Below are positions 1 through 8,200 of a stretch of DNA of 64,000 nt, piece by piece. A model generated the notes under the pieces. The model was given only the letters and a program-made list of their open reading frames with translations. It was not told the DNA's origin and made no database searches. Each line of letters opens with the position of its first letter. The first letter of the stretch is position 1. A program made the translations under genes and the position numbers. This DNA is from Alicycliphilus sp. UBA6560 (lineage in GTDB: Bacteria; Pseudomonadota; Gammaproteobacteria; Burkholderiales; Burkholderiaceae_C): the NCBI GenBank assembly GCA_002434305.1, contig DJJU01000013.1, forward strand, positions 62,001 to 126,000. Reading direction: 5' to 3'.

Positions 1-115
1 GGCCGAGCCGGCGCACCGCTGGCTGCAGCAGACGCTGGCGCGCGCCGCCCGCCGCGCCGGCACGCCGCTGCCCTTTTCCACCTCCACCGCCCCCGACGAA
101 CCGGAGCCGACGTGA
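1..115 (+). CDS. 3' end of an unidentified gene (C-terminal 37 residues)
   Basis: An open frame runs from the window edge to a TGA at 113-115. It encodes a tail that starts AEPAHRWLQQTLARAARRAG and ends in an acidic, proline-rich stretch (DEPEPT). The stop overlaps the GTG start of the metallophosphoesterase by four bases (GTGA), so the two genes are probably translationally coupled and in one operon. Nothing in the visible tail identifies the family. Confidence 0.55.
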   Translation, partial: AEPAHRWLQQTLARAARRAGTPLPFSTSTAPDEPEPT

Positions 116-957
116 ACATCCAACTGCTGTCCGACCTGCACCTGGAAACCCAGCCCCAGTTCGCCGCCAGCCCAGCGCAGGGTGCCGACGTGCTGGTGCT
201 GGCCGGCGACGTCGGTTCCTACCAGCGCGGCTCGCGTCTGGATGACGACGACTTCGGCCTGGCGCGCTTTTCGCCGCTGCCGCAGTACGGCGGCTGGCCG
301 ACGCCGGTGCTGTTCGTACCCGGCAACCACGAGTACGACCTGCTGGACTTTGACGCCACGCACGAGCGCCTGCGGTCCACCTGCGAGCGCCTGGGCCTGA
401 TCTGGCTGGAGCGCGAGAGCTTGGTGCTGGACGGCGTGCGCTTCGTCGGCACCACGCTGTGGAGCGACTTCGACGCCATCGCGGACGCGCAAGGCCTGCC
501 CGAAGGCCCGGCGCGCGCGCAGCAGCGCACCAAGGCCTTCCGCGCCGCCAACTACTACCTGGAAAAGGCCGGCGGCACGCGCCACGGCCAGCCCTTCCTG
601 GCTGCAAGCGTGCGCGAGCAGGGCCTGGCCTGCCAGGCCTGGCTGCGCCAAGCGCTGGCCCAGCCCTTTGCCGGGCCCACGGTGGTGGTCACGCACTTCG
701 CGCCCAGCCTGCGCAGCGCTGACCCGCGCTACGGCCTGTCGCCCGGCACTGCCGGCTTTTGCAACGCCCTGGATGAGCTGCTGCCCAGCGCCGACCTGTG
801 GCTGCACGGCCACCTGCACGCCCCCAGCGACTACGTGGCCAGCGGCACGCGCGCCGACGGCACGCCCTGGCGCTGCCGTGTGGTGGCCAACCCGCTGGGA
901 TACCGAGGCAAGGGCGAGCAGCGCACGTTCCAGCCGCACTGCGTGCTCACCGTATGA
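112..957 (+). CDS. Calcineurin-like metallophosphoesterase
   Basis: The 281-residue protein has the ordered metal-binding motifs of the calcineurin-like phosphoesterase superfamily: DLH at residues 8-10, GD at 32-33, GNHE at 71-74, a histidine in VVTHF near 195 and GHLH at 233-236. These would hold two metal ions for hydrolysis of a phosphomono- or diester. There is no signal peptide or membrane segment, so it should be cytoplasmic. The start is the GTG that overlaps the stop of the preceding gene. The family covers many substrates (cyclic nucleotides, nucleotides, proteins) and nothing here selects one. Confidence 0.9.
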   Translation: MNIQLLSDLHLETQPQFAASPAQGADVLVLAGDVGSYQRGSRLDDDDFGLARFSPLPQYGGWPTPVLFVPGNHEYDLLDFDATHERLRSTCERLGLIWLERESLVLDGVRFVGTTLWSDFDAIADAQGLPEGPARAQQRTKAFRAANYYLEKAGGTRHGQPFLAASVREQGLACQAWLRQALAQPFAGPTVVVTHFAPSLRSADPRYGLSPGTAGFCNALDELLPSADLWLHGHLHAPSDYVASGTRADGTPWRCRVVANPLGYRGKGEQRTFQPHCVLTV

Positions 958-1018
958 TCCGCCGCGGAGGTGGCGCGCGCCCGCGCCGCCCATGAGGACC
1001 TTTGGGAGAAACAAGCAC

Positions 1019-1441
1019 ATGAACATCCTGCTCGCCGTGGACGGCAGTCCCTACACCAAGAAGATGCTGGCCTACCTGGCCGCGCACAACGAGATGCTGG
1101 GCACCTCGCACACCTACACGGCCCTGACCGTGCAGCCCCCGCTGCCCCCGCGCGCCCGCGCGGCCCTGGGCAAGGAGGTGGTCGAGAAGTACTACCAGGA
1201 AGAGGGCGAGAAGGTGCTGGCCACGGTGTCCAAGTTCCTCGCCCGCCACGACGTGGAGGCACGCGCCATGGTCAAGGTGGGCTCGGCCGGCGAGACGATT
1301 GCCAAGGTCGCCCAGTCGGGCAAGTTCGACCTGATCATCATGGGCACGCACGGCCACGGCGCCCTGGGCAAGCTGGTCATGGGCTCGGTCAGCACGCAGG
1401 TGCTGGCCAAGTGCAGCGTGCCGGTGCTGCTGGTTCCCTGA
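1019..1441 (+). CDS. Universal stress protein (UspA family)
   Basis: This 140-residue single-domain protein begins MNILLAVDGS, with the Asp at residue 8 that is typical of ATP-binding Usp domains. It carries the nucleotide-binding motif GTHGHGALGKLVMGS near residues 109-123 (G-x2-G-x9-G-S). The frame is open further upstream, but the ATG at 1019 follows a purine-rich GGGAGAAA stretch and gives the normal family length. UspA-type proteins bind ATP and help cells survive stress. The gene stands alone, 15 bp from the convergent TetR gene. Confidence 0.93.
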   Translation: MNILLAVDGSPYTKKMLAYLAAHNEMLGTSHTYTALTVQPPLPPRARAALGKEVVEKYYQEEGEKVLATVSKFLARHDVEARAMVKVGSAGETIAKVAQSGKFDLIIMGTHGHGALGKLVMGSVSTQVLAKCSVPVLLVP

Positions 1442-1456
1442 GCTTTTTTCTGACGC

Positions 1457-2086
1457 TCAGCGCGAGCGCAGGCCATCCAGGCAGGTCTGCACGGCCCAGC
1501 CGATGACCTGCTCCTTGTCATAGGCGCCGCATTCGCGCAGCAGGGCCACCATGGGCTCGGCGGTGCGCGCCAGCAGGGCGCACAGCGCAACGTCTGCCGG
1601 CAGGTCGGCGCGCAGCTGGCCGGCGGCCTGGGCGGCCTCGATCCACTCCACCAGCGTGGCGCGCAGGGACTGCTGCGCCTGCTGGTAGGCGTCGCAGCCG
1701 CGCAGCGCCTGCGCCAGCGCCGAGTGGCGCGGCGCCAGCCACAGCGTCACCTCATGGCCCAGCTGCCACTGCAGCTGCCAGTGCAGCAGCGCCTGCAGCC
1801 GTGCCAGCGCCGGCAGCTCGGGCGCCAGGCCGTGCACGAAGGCCTGCAGCTGCTGCATGCCGTGCGCCATGGCGGCGGCGCACAGATCGTCCTTGCCGGC
1901 GAAGTGCTTGTACAGGCTGGCCTTGGCGATGCCCACGGCGGCGGCCACTTCATCCACCGTCATGGTTTCGAAGCCCTTCTCGCACAGCAGGCGGCTGGCT
2001 GCCTCGACGATGGCGTCCTCGCGCGCGCGGTGCATCTGCGCCTTGAAGGACAGGCGGGGCGGCTGCGCGGTTTGGGGGGTGCTCAT
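1457..2086 (-). CDS. TetR/AcrR family transcriptional regulator
   Basis: The 209-residue protein has an N-terminal TetR helix-turn-helix at about residues 25-70 (READAIVEAASRLL, then MTVDEVAAAVGIAKASLYKHF). An all-helical ligand-binding C-terminal domain follows. Translation from the ATG at 2086 gives normal TetR length; an open frame extending upstream is an antisense artefact. It is convergent with the stress-protein gene and transcribed away from the ArgP-like gene. No adjacent transporter or enzyme suggests its target. Confidence 0.92.
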   Translation of the reverse strand: MSTPQTAQPPRLSFKAQMHRAREDAIVEAASRLLCEKGFETMTVDEVAAAVGIAKASLYKHFAGKDDLCAAAMAHGMQQLQAFVHGLAPELPALARLQALLHWQLQWQLGHEVTLWLAPRHSALAQALRGCDAYQQAQQSLRATLVEWIEAAQAAGQLRADLPADVALCALLARTAEPMVALLRECGAYDKEQVIGWAVQTCLDGLRSR

Positions 2087-2172
2087 CGCACCATGGTAGT
2101 GCCGCCGTGGCGCGCCGGCCCGAATGCCCGCAGAAGCCCCACGCGGCGCAGCGCCATCGGCGCGCGCGGCGG

Positions 2173-3084
2173 CTACTGCACCAGCGCCTGCGCGGCCCCG
2201 GCGGTCAGGGCGTCGGCCAGGGCGTCCAGCACCTCGGACTGGAGGTTCCAGGAATGCCAGTACAGCTGCACCGCCACAAAGTGCCCGGGCGCCAGGTCCA
2301 GCAGCCGGCCATCGGCGATCCAGCTGCGCGCCAGCAGCTCCGGCACCACGCCAACGCCCCAGCCGGCGGCCACGGCGCGCACCTGGCCCTCGGAACTGGG
2401 CACGAACACCCGGCTGACGGCCGCGCGCTTCAGGCCAAAGGTGCGCATGATGAACTCGGTCTGCATGTCGTCCTTGCGGTTGAAGGAGACGAAGGGCACG
2501 TCGCGAAAGCTGTGGCTGGTCAGGCCCTGCGGCAGGTAGCGCGCGGCGAACGCAGGCGCGGCCACGGCCACGTAGTGCATGGCGCCCAGCGGCAGCACGC
2601 GGCAGCCACGCAGCGCGGCCTTGAGCGTGGTCACGCAGCCCAGCACCTGGCCGGAGCGCAGCCATTCCTGCGTGAAGTCCTGGTCGTCGGCAATGATCTC
2701 CAGCGGCAGCCGCTCGCGCACCAGGTCGGACAGCGCGTCCAGCGCCCAGGTGGCGATGCTGTCGGCGTTGATGGCAATCGCGATGCGCTCGTCCTCGCGG
2801 GCGCCGCCGCGCGCGCTGGGCGCCAGATCCTGCAGGTCGCGCTCCAGGTCGGCGCGCAGCAGGCGCAGCTGGCGTGTGTGCTTGAGCAGCAGCTGCCCGG
2901 CGCTGGTGGGCTTGAGCGGGCGGCTGCGCACGATGAGCACCGAGCCGACCTGGGCCTCCAGCGCGCGCAGGCGCTGCGAGACGGCGGACTGGGTGATGTG
3001 CAGGCGCTGGGCGGCGCGTTCGAAGCCGCCCTCCTCCACGATGGCGGCCAGGCATTCCAGGGCGGCGGGGTCGAAGGTGCTCAT
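2173..3084 (-). CDS. argP: LysR-family regulator of the ArgP/LysG group
   Basis: The 303-residue protein has a winged-helix LysR DNA-binding domain at residues 5-65 (GGFERAAQRLHITQSAVSQRLRALEAQVG) and a periplasmic-binding-like effector domain. The segments IAINADSIATWALDAL and LYWHSWNLQSEVLDALADAL closely resemble E. coli ArgP, the lysine/arginine-responsive activator of the ArgO exporter. Here it is divergent from dadA across an 87-bp AT-rich gap, so it may control D-amino acid catabolism. That role is inferred from position. A LysE-type exporter, the classical ArgP/LysG target family, lies far away at 42.3 kb. Confidence 0.88.
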   Translation of the reverse strand: MSTFDPAALECLAAIVEEGGFERAAQRLHITQSAVSQRLRALEAQVGSVLIVRSRPLKPTSAGQLLLKHTRQLRLLRADLERDLQDLAPSARGGAREDERIAIAINADSIATWALDALSDLVRERLPLEIIADDQDFTQEWLRSGQVLGCVTTLKAALRGCRVLPLGAMHYVAVAAPAFAARYLPQGLTSHSFRDVPFVSFNRKDDMQTEFIMRTFGLKRAAVSRVFVPSSEGQVRAVAAGWGVGVVPELLARSWIADGRLLDLAPGHFVAVQLYWHSWNLQSEVLDALADALTAGAAQALVQ

Positions 3085-3171
3085 GGCCGCGGATTATTAG
3101 CGCATCTGATGAATTTCGAAGAAGGTTAATCAGGCTTTTGTTTACGCGGCCCTTCTCCGACACTGCGCGCC
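3085..3171. promoter_or_regulatory. Divergent argP-dadA control region
   Basis: This 87-bp gap separates the ArgP-like regulator and dadA, whose start codons face away from each other. It is clearly more AT-rich than its surroundings (for example GGATTATTAGCG and AGGTTAATCAGG), as expected for promoters and a LysR-type operator. I did not assign individual -35/-10 elements. Confidence 0.5.
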
Positions 3172-4518
3172 ATGAACACCATCGTCCTGGGCGCCGGCAT
3201 CATCGGCATTTCCACCGCCTGGCACCTGCGCGAGCGCGGTCACGAGGTCACCGTGGTCGACCGCCAGCCCGGCCCCGCCCTGGAGACCAGCTACGCCAAC
3301 GCGGCGCAGATCTCCGTCAGCTACTGCGAGCCCTGGGCCAATCGCCAGGCGCCCTGGAAGGCGCTCAAGTGGATGTTCGACCACGAGGCGCCGCTGCTGT
3401 TTCGCCCGCAGCTGGACTGGGACCAGTGGCGCTGGGGCTTGAAATTCCTGGCACAGTGCAACGATGCGGCCTTCGCCCGCAACGTGCAGCAGATCGTGGC
3501 CCTGGGCGCCTACAGCCACGCGGCGCACAAGGAGCTGATCCGCGCCACCGGCATCGAGTGCCACCGGCTGGAGCGCGGCATCGCCCACTTCTACACCGAT
3601 CAGAAAGCCTTCGAGGAAGCCGGCGCCGCCGTGGAGCTGATGCGCCAATACGGCGTGCAGCGCCGCCTGGTCAGCCGCGACGAGCTGCTGGCCATCGAGC
3701 CGGCCTTCAGCCCCTACCGCGAGCACATCACCGGCGGCACCTTCACCAGCACCGACGAGAGCGCCGACGCCCGCGTATTCACCGAGCGGCTGGCGCAGCG
3801 GGCGGCGGACCGGGGCGTGCAGTTCCTGTACGGGCACGAGGTGCGCGGCCTGCAGCGCGACGGTGACACTATCAAATCAGTAGCTGTCCGCGCAAGCCAG
3901 GCGGGCGCTGGAGGCCAAAAAGACCAGATATTGCAGGCCGATGCCATCGTCGTCGCCTGCGGCAGCTACAGCGCGCCGCTGCTGCGCGGCGTGGGCGTGG
4001 ATCTGCCCATCTACCCGGGCAAGGGCTACAGCGCCACCTTTCCCATCCTCAGGCCCGAGGCCGCGCCCATGGTCTCGGCCATCGACGACGGCAAGAAGAT
4101 CGCCATGAGCCGCCTGGGCAACCACCTGCGCGTGGCCGGCACCATCGAGCTGGCGGGCTTCGACCTGTCGCTGGACAGCCCGGTGGCGCGGGCGCGCTGC
4201 CACATGCTGTCGCGCCGCATCGAGGAAATCATGCCCGGCGTGTGCGACACGCGCACGCCCGAGCAGGGGGGCAACCCGCAGTACTGGTGCGGCCTGCGCC
4301 CGGCCACGCCGACCAACATTCCCTTCATCGGCCAGACGCCGCTGCGCGGCCTGTGGGTCAACGCCGGCCACGGCACGCTGGGCTGGACGCACGGGGCCGG
4401 CTCGGGCAAGGCCCTGGCGGAGCTGATCAGCGGCGAGCGCCCGGCCATGGCTTTCCGCTTCCTGGGCGAGGACGTGCAGGCCGCCCGGCCGGTGCTGGCG
4501 CAGCGCGCCTCGGCCTGA
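3172..4518 (+). CDS. dadA: D-amino acid dehydrogenase small subunit (DadA)
   Basis: The 448-residue FAD enzyme oxidises D-amino acids to 2-oxo acids and passes electrons to the respiratory quinone pool. Visible features are the dinucleotide motif GAGIIG at residues 7-12, the DadA-like segment SYANAAQISVSYCEPWAN near 43-60, and the C-terminal GLRPATPTNIPFIG...VNAGHGTLGWTHGAGSGKALAELISG block. Residues 234-250 (IKSVAVRASQAGAGGQK) are encoded by an in-frame copy of the dispersed repeat and lengthen the loop before QADAIVVACGSYS by about ten residues compared with E. coli DadA. The catalytic blocks are intact, so the enzyme is probably active. No alanine racemase (dadX) is adjacent. Confidence 0.95.
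   Translation: MNTIVLGAGIIGISTAWHLRERGHEVTVVDRQPGPALETSYANAAQISVSYCEPWANRQAPWKALKWMFDHEAPLLFRPQLDWDQWRWGLKFLAQCNDAAFARNVQQIVALGAYSHAAHKELIRATGIECHRLERGIAHFYTDQKAFEEAGAAVELMRQYGVQRRLVSRDELLAIEPAFSPYREHITGGTFTSTDESADARVFTERLAQRAADRGVQFLYGHEVRGLQRDGDTIKSVAVRASQAGAGGQKDQILQADAIVVACGSYSAPLLRGVGVDLPIYPGKGYSATFPILRPEAAPMVSAIDDGKKIAMSRLGNHLRVAGTIELAGFDLSLDSPVARARCHMLSRRIEEIMPGVCDTRTPEQGGNPQYWCGLRPATPTNIPFIGQTPLRGLWVNAGHGTLGWTHGAGSGKALAELISGERPAMAFRFLGEDVQAARPVLAQRASA
3871..3920 (+). repeat. Dispersed repeat A, copy 1 (in frame inside dadA)
   Basis: The sequence reads AGTAGCTGTCCGCGCAAGCC followed by GGCGGGCGCTGGAGGCCAAA, the same layout as the intergenic copies elsewhere in the window. It is in the same orientation as dadA and keeps the frame open. 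Confidence 0.8.
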
Positions 4519-4533
4519 GCGGGCGCCCGGCGT

Positions 4534-5424
4534 TCAATACCCGGCCGGCTTTTTCTTGTGCTGCCAGACGGTCTTGTAGCCAAAGCGCCAGTCCGGCGGC
4601 AGCTCGCAGCTGCGGGTGTCAAAGCTGGCGTGGCGCGCCGGCTGGCCGCGCACCACGTCGCCCTGGTGCACGCTGGGGATGGGGTTGGCGGTGTAGGGGA
4701 AGGAGTCGGCCGACGAATACACGGGCAGCAGCAGCAGCCGCGGATCGGCCGAGCGGTTGGGGCTTGAGCCGTGCACGGTGCGGCAGTTCAGCAGCACGGT
4801 GGTGCCGGGGCCGCCGGTGGGGCGCGCCACCATGTCCTCGGTGACCCAGGCCAGGTCCGCCTCGCGGATGCGCACGACAAAATTGCCCTCGTCGTCGTAC
4901 ATGCTGTACAGCGGCCCGTTGTGCGAGCCGGGCAGGAAGGACAGCGGCCCCTGGTCCGGCCGGCAGCCGTTGATGTACACGCCCACGGTGACCGGGCTGT
5001 AGTCGGTGTGGGGCCAGGCGGGGATGTCCTGGTGCCAGTCAAAGCCGCCGCTGCCCTTGCCTGACTTGACGTTGAGCTTGGCGTGGTGGAACTTCACGTC
5101 CGGCCCGACCACGTCGGCCACCAGGTCGGTCATGACCGGGTCGCGCATGAAGGCCCACATCTCCTCGTGGTGGTCCTGCGGGCTGCTGACGCGGTGCAGG
5201 CGCGGGCTCTCGGCGCTGTGGCCTTCCTCCAGGATGAAGGTCGCGTCGGACTCGCGGACGGCGCGGCTGCGTTCGACCAGGTCGCGCGTGGCGGCGCGCA
5301 GGCGCTCCAGCCATGGCTCGGGGACATAGTTCTCGACGACCAGGAAGCCGTCGCGGAAAAACTGCAGGCGCTGGGCCTCAGTCAGCACGTTGCAGGGATG
5401 CTGCAGGACCTTCTCGGCAATCAT
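4534..5424 (-). CDS. PhyH-type 2-oxoglutarate/Fe(II) dioxygenase (phytanoyl-CoA dioxygenase family)
   Basis: The 296-residue protein has the family metal-binding triad: H131 and D133 in DWHQD, and H218 in RTVHGSSPN. Arg229 (PRLLLLPVY) is in the right place to bind 2-oxoglutarate. Such enzymes hydroxylate unactivated carbons, and members act on acyl-CoAs and many small molecules. It is the last gene of a leftward operon behind a TRAP transporter and an SMP-30 lactonase, 21 bp downstream of the latter, so it may act on the imported compound. That substrate link is inferred. It ends 15 bp from the convergent dadA. Confidence 0.9.
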   Translation of the reverse strand: MIAEKVLQHPCNVLTEAQRLQFFRDGFLVVENYVPEPWLERLRAATRDLVERSRAVRESDATFILEEGHSAESPRLHRVSSPQDHHEEMWAFMRDPVMTDLVADVVGPDVKFHHAKLNVKSGKGSGGFDWHQDIPAWPHTDYSPVTVGVYINGCRPDQGPLSFLPGSHNGPLYSMYDDEGNFVVRIREADLAWVTEDMVARPTGGPGTTVLLNCRTVHGSSPNRSADPRLLLLPVYSSADSFPYTANPIPSVHQGDVVRGQPARHASFDTRSCELPPDWRFGYKTVWQHKKKPAGY

Positions 5425-5445
5425 GGCTAGGGTCTCCTTGGGGGC

Positions 5446-6345
5446 TTACGGGCCCGTGTGCACGGGCAGCGTGGCGGACACGATGCTGGCCGTGTCCGAT
5501 TCGGTGATGTAGAGCGTGCGTCCGTCGGGCCCGCCGAAGACGCAATTGGTGGTCATGCGGCCGACGGGCGAGACCACGCGCCACAGCGGCTCGCCGTGGC
5601 GCGAGAAGATCCAGACCGAGGCCAGGCCCGGGTGGCACACGGCGATGCAGCCGTCCGGGCCGATGGCCAGGCCGTCCGGCCCCACGCCGCCCGAGAGATT
5701 GATAAACGCTCCCACCTTGGATACCCCGCCGCCCAGCAGCAGCGGCAGCCGCCAGACCTGGTTGGCGCGGGTGGCGGCCACCAACAGGGCCTCGCCGGAG
5801 GCCTCCAGCACCACGCCGTTGGGGCTGGGCACGTTGTCCAGCAGGCACTGCAGCCGCCCGTCGGGCGACAGCTGGTAGACGCGGCCCGTCGGGTCGTGCA
5901 GCCCTGTCTGCCCCTGGTCGGTGAAGTACAGGGTGCCGTCGGCGGCCAGGTACAGGTCGTTGACGCCCTTGAAGCGCTCCAGCAGCGGCCGGTCGCAGTG
6001 GGGCGTGACGCGGCCCTGCTCCAGGTCCAGCAGCAGGATGCCGTGCTTGTGGTCGGCGATCAGCCAGCGGCCCGGCGCCAGCGACTTGAGACCGTTGGGC
6101 TCGCCGTCGTACTCGAAGACCAGCTCGACCTGCCCGCCGGCCTGCATGCGGAAGATGCGGCCGTAGGGAATGTCGGTGAACAGCAGGCGACCCGCCTCGT
6201 CGAAGGCCGGTCCTTCGATGAAGCTGTGGGCCGGCCGGCCGCGCTGCTGCACCTGCAGCCAGGGAGCGGTCTGACCCTGCCGGCGCAGGTGCACGGGCAG
6301 TGTGGCGATCTGCTCGGCCCGCAGGATGGGAGGTGCGCTGAACAT
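5446..6345 (-). CDS. SMP-30/gluconolactonase family hydrolase
   Basis: The 299-residue beta-propeller protein carries SMP-30/LRE motifs: FIEGPAFDEAGRLLFTDI near residues 42-60 (metal-binding Glu), GVNDLYLAADGTLYFTDQG, SPNGVVLEASGEALLVAAT, and GPDGLAIGPDGCIAVCHPG. Family members use a divalent metal to open lactones of sugar acids. The ATG at 6345 is preceded by GGAGGCACCACC, a strong ribosome site; a longer open frame upstream is out of place within dctM. It sits 20 bp after the TRAP large-permease gene and before the PhyH dioxygenase, which suggests catabolism of an imported sugar acid or lactone-forming acid. Confidence 0.92.
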   Translation of the reverse strand: MFSAPPILRAEQIATLPVHLRRQGQTAPWLQVQQRGRPAHSFIEGPAFDEAGRLLFTDIPYGRIFRMQAGGQVELVFEYDGEPNGLKSLAPGRWLIADHKHGILLLDLEQGRVTPHCDRPLLERFKGVNDLYLAADGTLYFTDQGQTGLHDPTGRVYQLSPDGRLQCLLDNVPSPNGVVLEASGEALLVAATRANQVWRLPLLLGGGVSKVGAFINLSGGVGPDGLAIGPDGCIAVCHPGLASVWIFSRHGEPLWRVVSPVGRMTTNCVFGGPDGRTLYITESDTASIVSATLPVHTGP

Positions 6346-6365
6346 GGTGGTGGTGCCTCCTGGCG

Positions 6366-7664
6366 CTATTTCAGGCCCTGCGGCATCCACAGCGCCAGGG
6401 CCGGAAACAGGTAGAGCAGCGCGATCAGCACGTAGAACAGCAGGCAGAAGGGAATGCTGCCGCGGATGATCTCGCCCAGGCTGAAGCCCGAGACGCTCTT
6501 GACCACGAAGAGGTTGAGCCCGGTGGGCGGCGTGACCTGGCCCAGCTCGATCAGCACCACCAGCAGCACGCCGAACCACACCGGGTCGAAACCGTAGCCG
6601 ACCACCAGCGGATAGAGCAGCGGCACGGTGATGACGATCATGCCGATGCTGTCCATCAGCATGCCCAGCAGCGTGTAGAAGACGATGATCAGCAGCAGGA
6701 ATTCGCCACTGCTCAGGCCCAGGCGCTGAAGGCCGTCCGCCAGCTCATCCGTCACACCCACCATGCCGATGGCATAGGAGAACAGATAGGCGGCGTAGAC
6801 GATGAACAGGATGGTGCCACTGACCATCACGGTCTTCTCCAGCGCCGCCCGCAGCTGCTTCCAGCCCAGAACGCCCCAGATCTTGGAGATGGCGAAGGCC
6901 AGCACCGCACCCACGCCGGCCGCCTCGGTGGGCGTGGTGAAGCCCAGGTACAGACCGCCCAGCACCAGAAGGATGAGCAGGAAAAAGGGCAGCACGTCGC
7001 CGGCCAGCTCGCGCATGGACGTGTTCGCGTGCTCGCCACCGCCCCGGGGCGCCAGGCGCGGGTTGATCAGGCAGCGCACGCCCACGTACAGCATGAACAG
7101 GCCGCACAGCAGCAGCCCCGGCACCACGCCGGCCATGAACAGCTTGGCGATCGAGGTATCGGTGAAGGTGCCGTAGATGATCATGGCGATGCTGGGCGGA
7201 ATGAGGATGCCCAGCGTGCCGCCGGCCACCAGCGTCCCCGCGGCCAGCGGGTTGTCGTAGCCGCGGCTGCGCAGCTGCGGGATGGCGATGGAGCCGACCG
7301 CCGCCGCCGTCGCCACGGACGAGCCACTGATGGCGGAGAACGCCGCACAGCCCGCCACGTTGGTCTGCAGCAGTCCGCCGGGCAGCGGGCGCACCAGGTA
7401 GCTCATGCCGCGATACACGCGCTGGCTCAGCCCGCTCTCGAGCATCAGCTCGGCCATGAGCACGAACAGCGGGATGGCCGTGAGAGTGAAGCTGTAGGTG
7501 CTGCCCCAGGACACCAGCCCCAGCCCCTGCAGGCCGGCCCAACCGCTGGCCATCAGGATGTAGAGCACCGAGGTCAGGGCGATGGCGAAGGGGATCCACA
7601 TGCCGCCCACCAGCAGCACCACGAACACGGCCGCGATCAGGCCCATCTGCGCCATCTCACTCAT
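6366..7664 (-). CDS. TRAP transporter large permease subunit (DctM family)
   Basis: The 432-residue polytopic protein is typical of DctM, the channel-forming subunit of tripartite ATP-independent periplasmic transporters. Characteristic segments are LTAIPLFVLMAELMLESGLSQRVY, GCAAFSAISGSSVATAAAVGSIAIPQL and AGGTLGILIPPSIAMIIYG. The C-terminal half has PLVVGYGFDPVWFGVLLVVLIELGQVTPPTGLNLFVV. About 12 hydrophobic helices can be seen. The ATG at 7664 overlaps the 3' end of the DctQ gene by eight bases, which indicates coupled translation. With DctQ and DctP it would import an organic acid by sodium symport. Confidence 0.94.
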   Translation of the reverse strand: MSEMAQMGLIAAVFVVLLVGGMWIPFAIALTSVLYILMASGWAGLQGLGLVSWGSTYSFTLTAIPLFVLMAELMLESGLSQRVYRGMSYLVRPLPGGLLQTNVAGCAAFSAISGSSVATAAAVGSIAIPQLRSRGYDNPLAAGTLVAGGTLGILIPPSIAMIIYGTFTDTSIAKLFMAGVVPGLLLCGLFMLYVGVRCLINPRLAPRGGGEHANTSMRELAGDVLPFFLLILLVLGGLYLGFTTPTEAAGVGAVLAFAISKIWGVLGWKQLRAALEKTVMVSGTILFIVYAAYLFSYAIGMVGVTDELADGLQRLGLSSGEFLLLIIVFYTLLGMLMDSIGMIVITVPLLYPLVVGYGFDPVWFGVLLVVLIELGQVTPPTGLNLFVVKSVSGFSLGEIIRGSIPFCLLFYVLIALLYLFPALALWMPQGLK

Positions 7665-8184
7665 CGCCAGCTCCCGTGCGGATGCGCCGCACATCCCGCA
7701 CCACCTGCACGACCAGCACGCCGGCCAGCGCCCCCATGCCCAGCACCATCACCGCCTGCGGCAGGTACAGCGGCGTGGCCAGCACCGTGGGCGCCCTCAC
7801 TCCGCGCTGCCATGAGTCCACGGCAAAGCGCCACAACTCGCGCAGCAGCACCAGCGTGAGCGCCAGCGACAGCAGGTTGAACCCCAGCTCGAGCCAGGCG
7901 CGCAGGCGGGCCGGCAGGCGGTTGAGCACCAGCTCTACCCGGAACAGGGCGCCGCGCGCCATGGTCACGGGCATACCCAGAAAGGTGAGTGCCACCAGCA
8001 GGTAGCCGGCAATCTCGTCGGTGACCATGAGCGAAAAGCCCAGGAAGGCACGACAGACCACTTCGGCGCAGATCAGCAGGGCCATGGCCACCACCATGAT
8101 CTCGATGAGGCCCTGGCCCGAGCGCAGCAGCGTGCGCGCAAGCCGGCCGGCGGCCGGGCCGCGGGCGGCGGGGGAGACATTCAT
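7657..8184 (-). CDS. TRAP transporter small permease subunit (DctQ family)
   Basis: The 175-residue protein has four predicted membrane helices. It contains the DctQ-like segment MVTDEIAGYLLVALTFLGMPVTMARGALFRVELVLNRLPARLRAWLEL, followed by LPQAVMVLGMGALAGVLVVQVVRDV. It lies between the binding-protein gene (16 bp upstream) and the large-permease gene (8-bp overlap), the canonical P-Q-M order. The ATG at 8184 is chosen because it starts shortly before the first helix; an upstream ATG at 8220 would overlap the dctP stop. Confidence 0.92.
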   Translation of the reverse strand: MNVSPAARGPAAGRLARTLLRSGQGLIEIMVVAMALLICAEVVCRAFLGFSLMVTDEIAGYLLVALTFLGMPVTMARGALFRVELVLNRLPARLRAWLELGFNLLSLALTLVLLRELWRFAVDSWQRGVRAPTVLATPLYLPQAVMVLGMGALAGVLVVQVVRDVRRIRTGAGDE

Positions 8185-8200
8185 GTTGCTTGGCCTTGCG

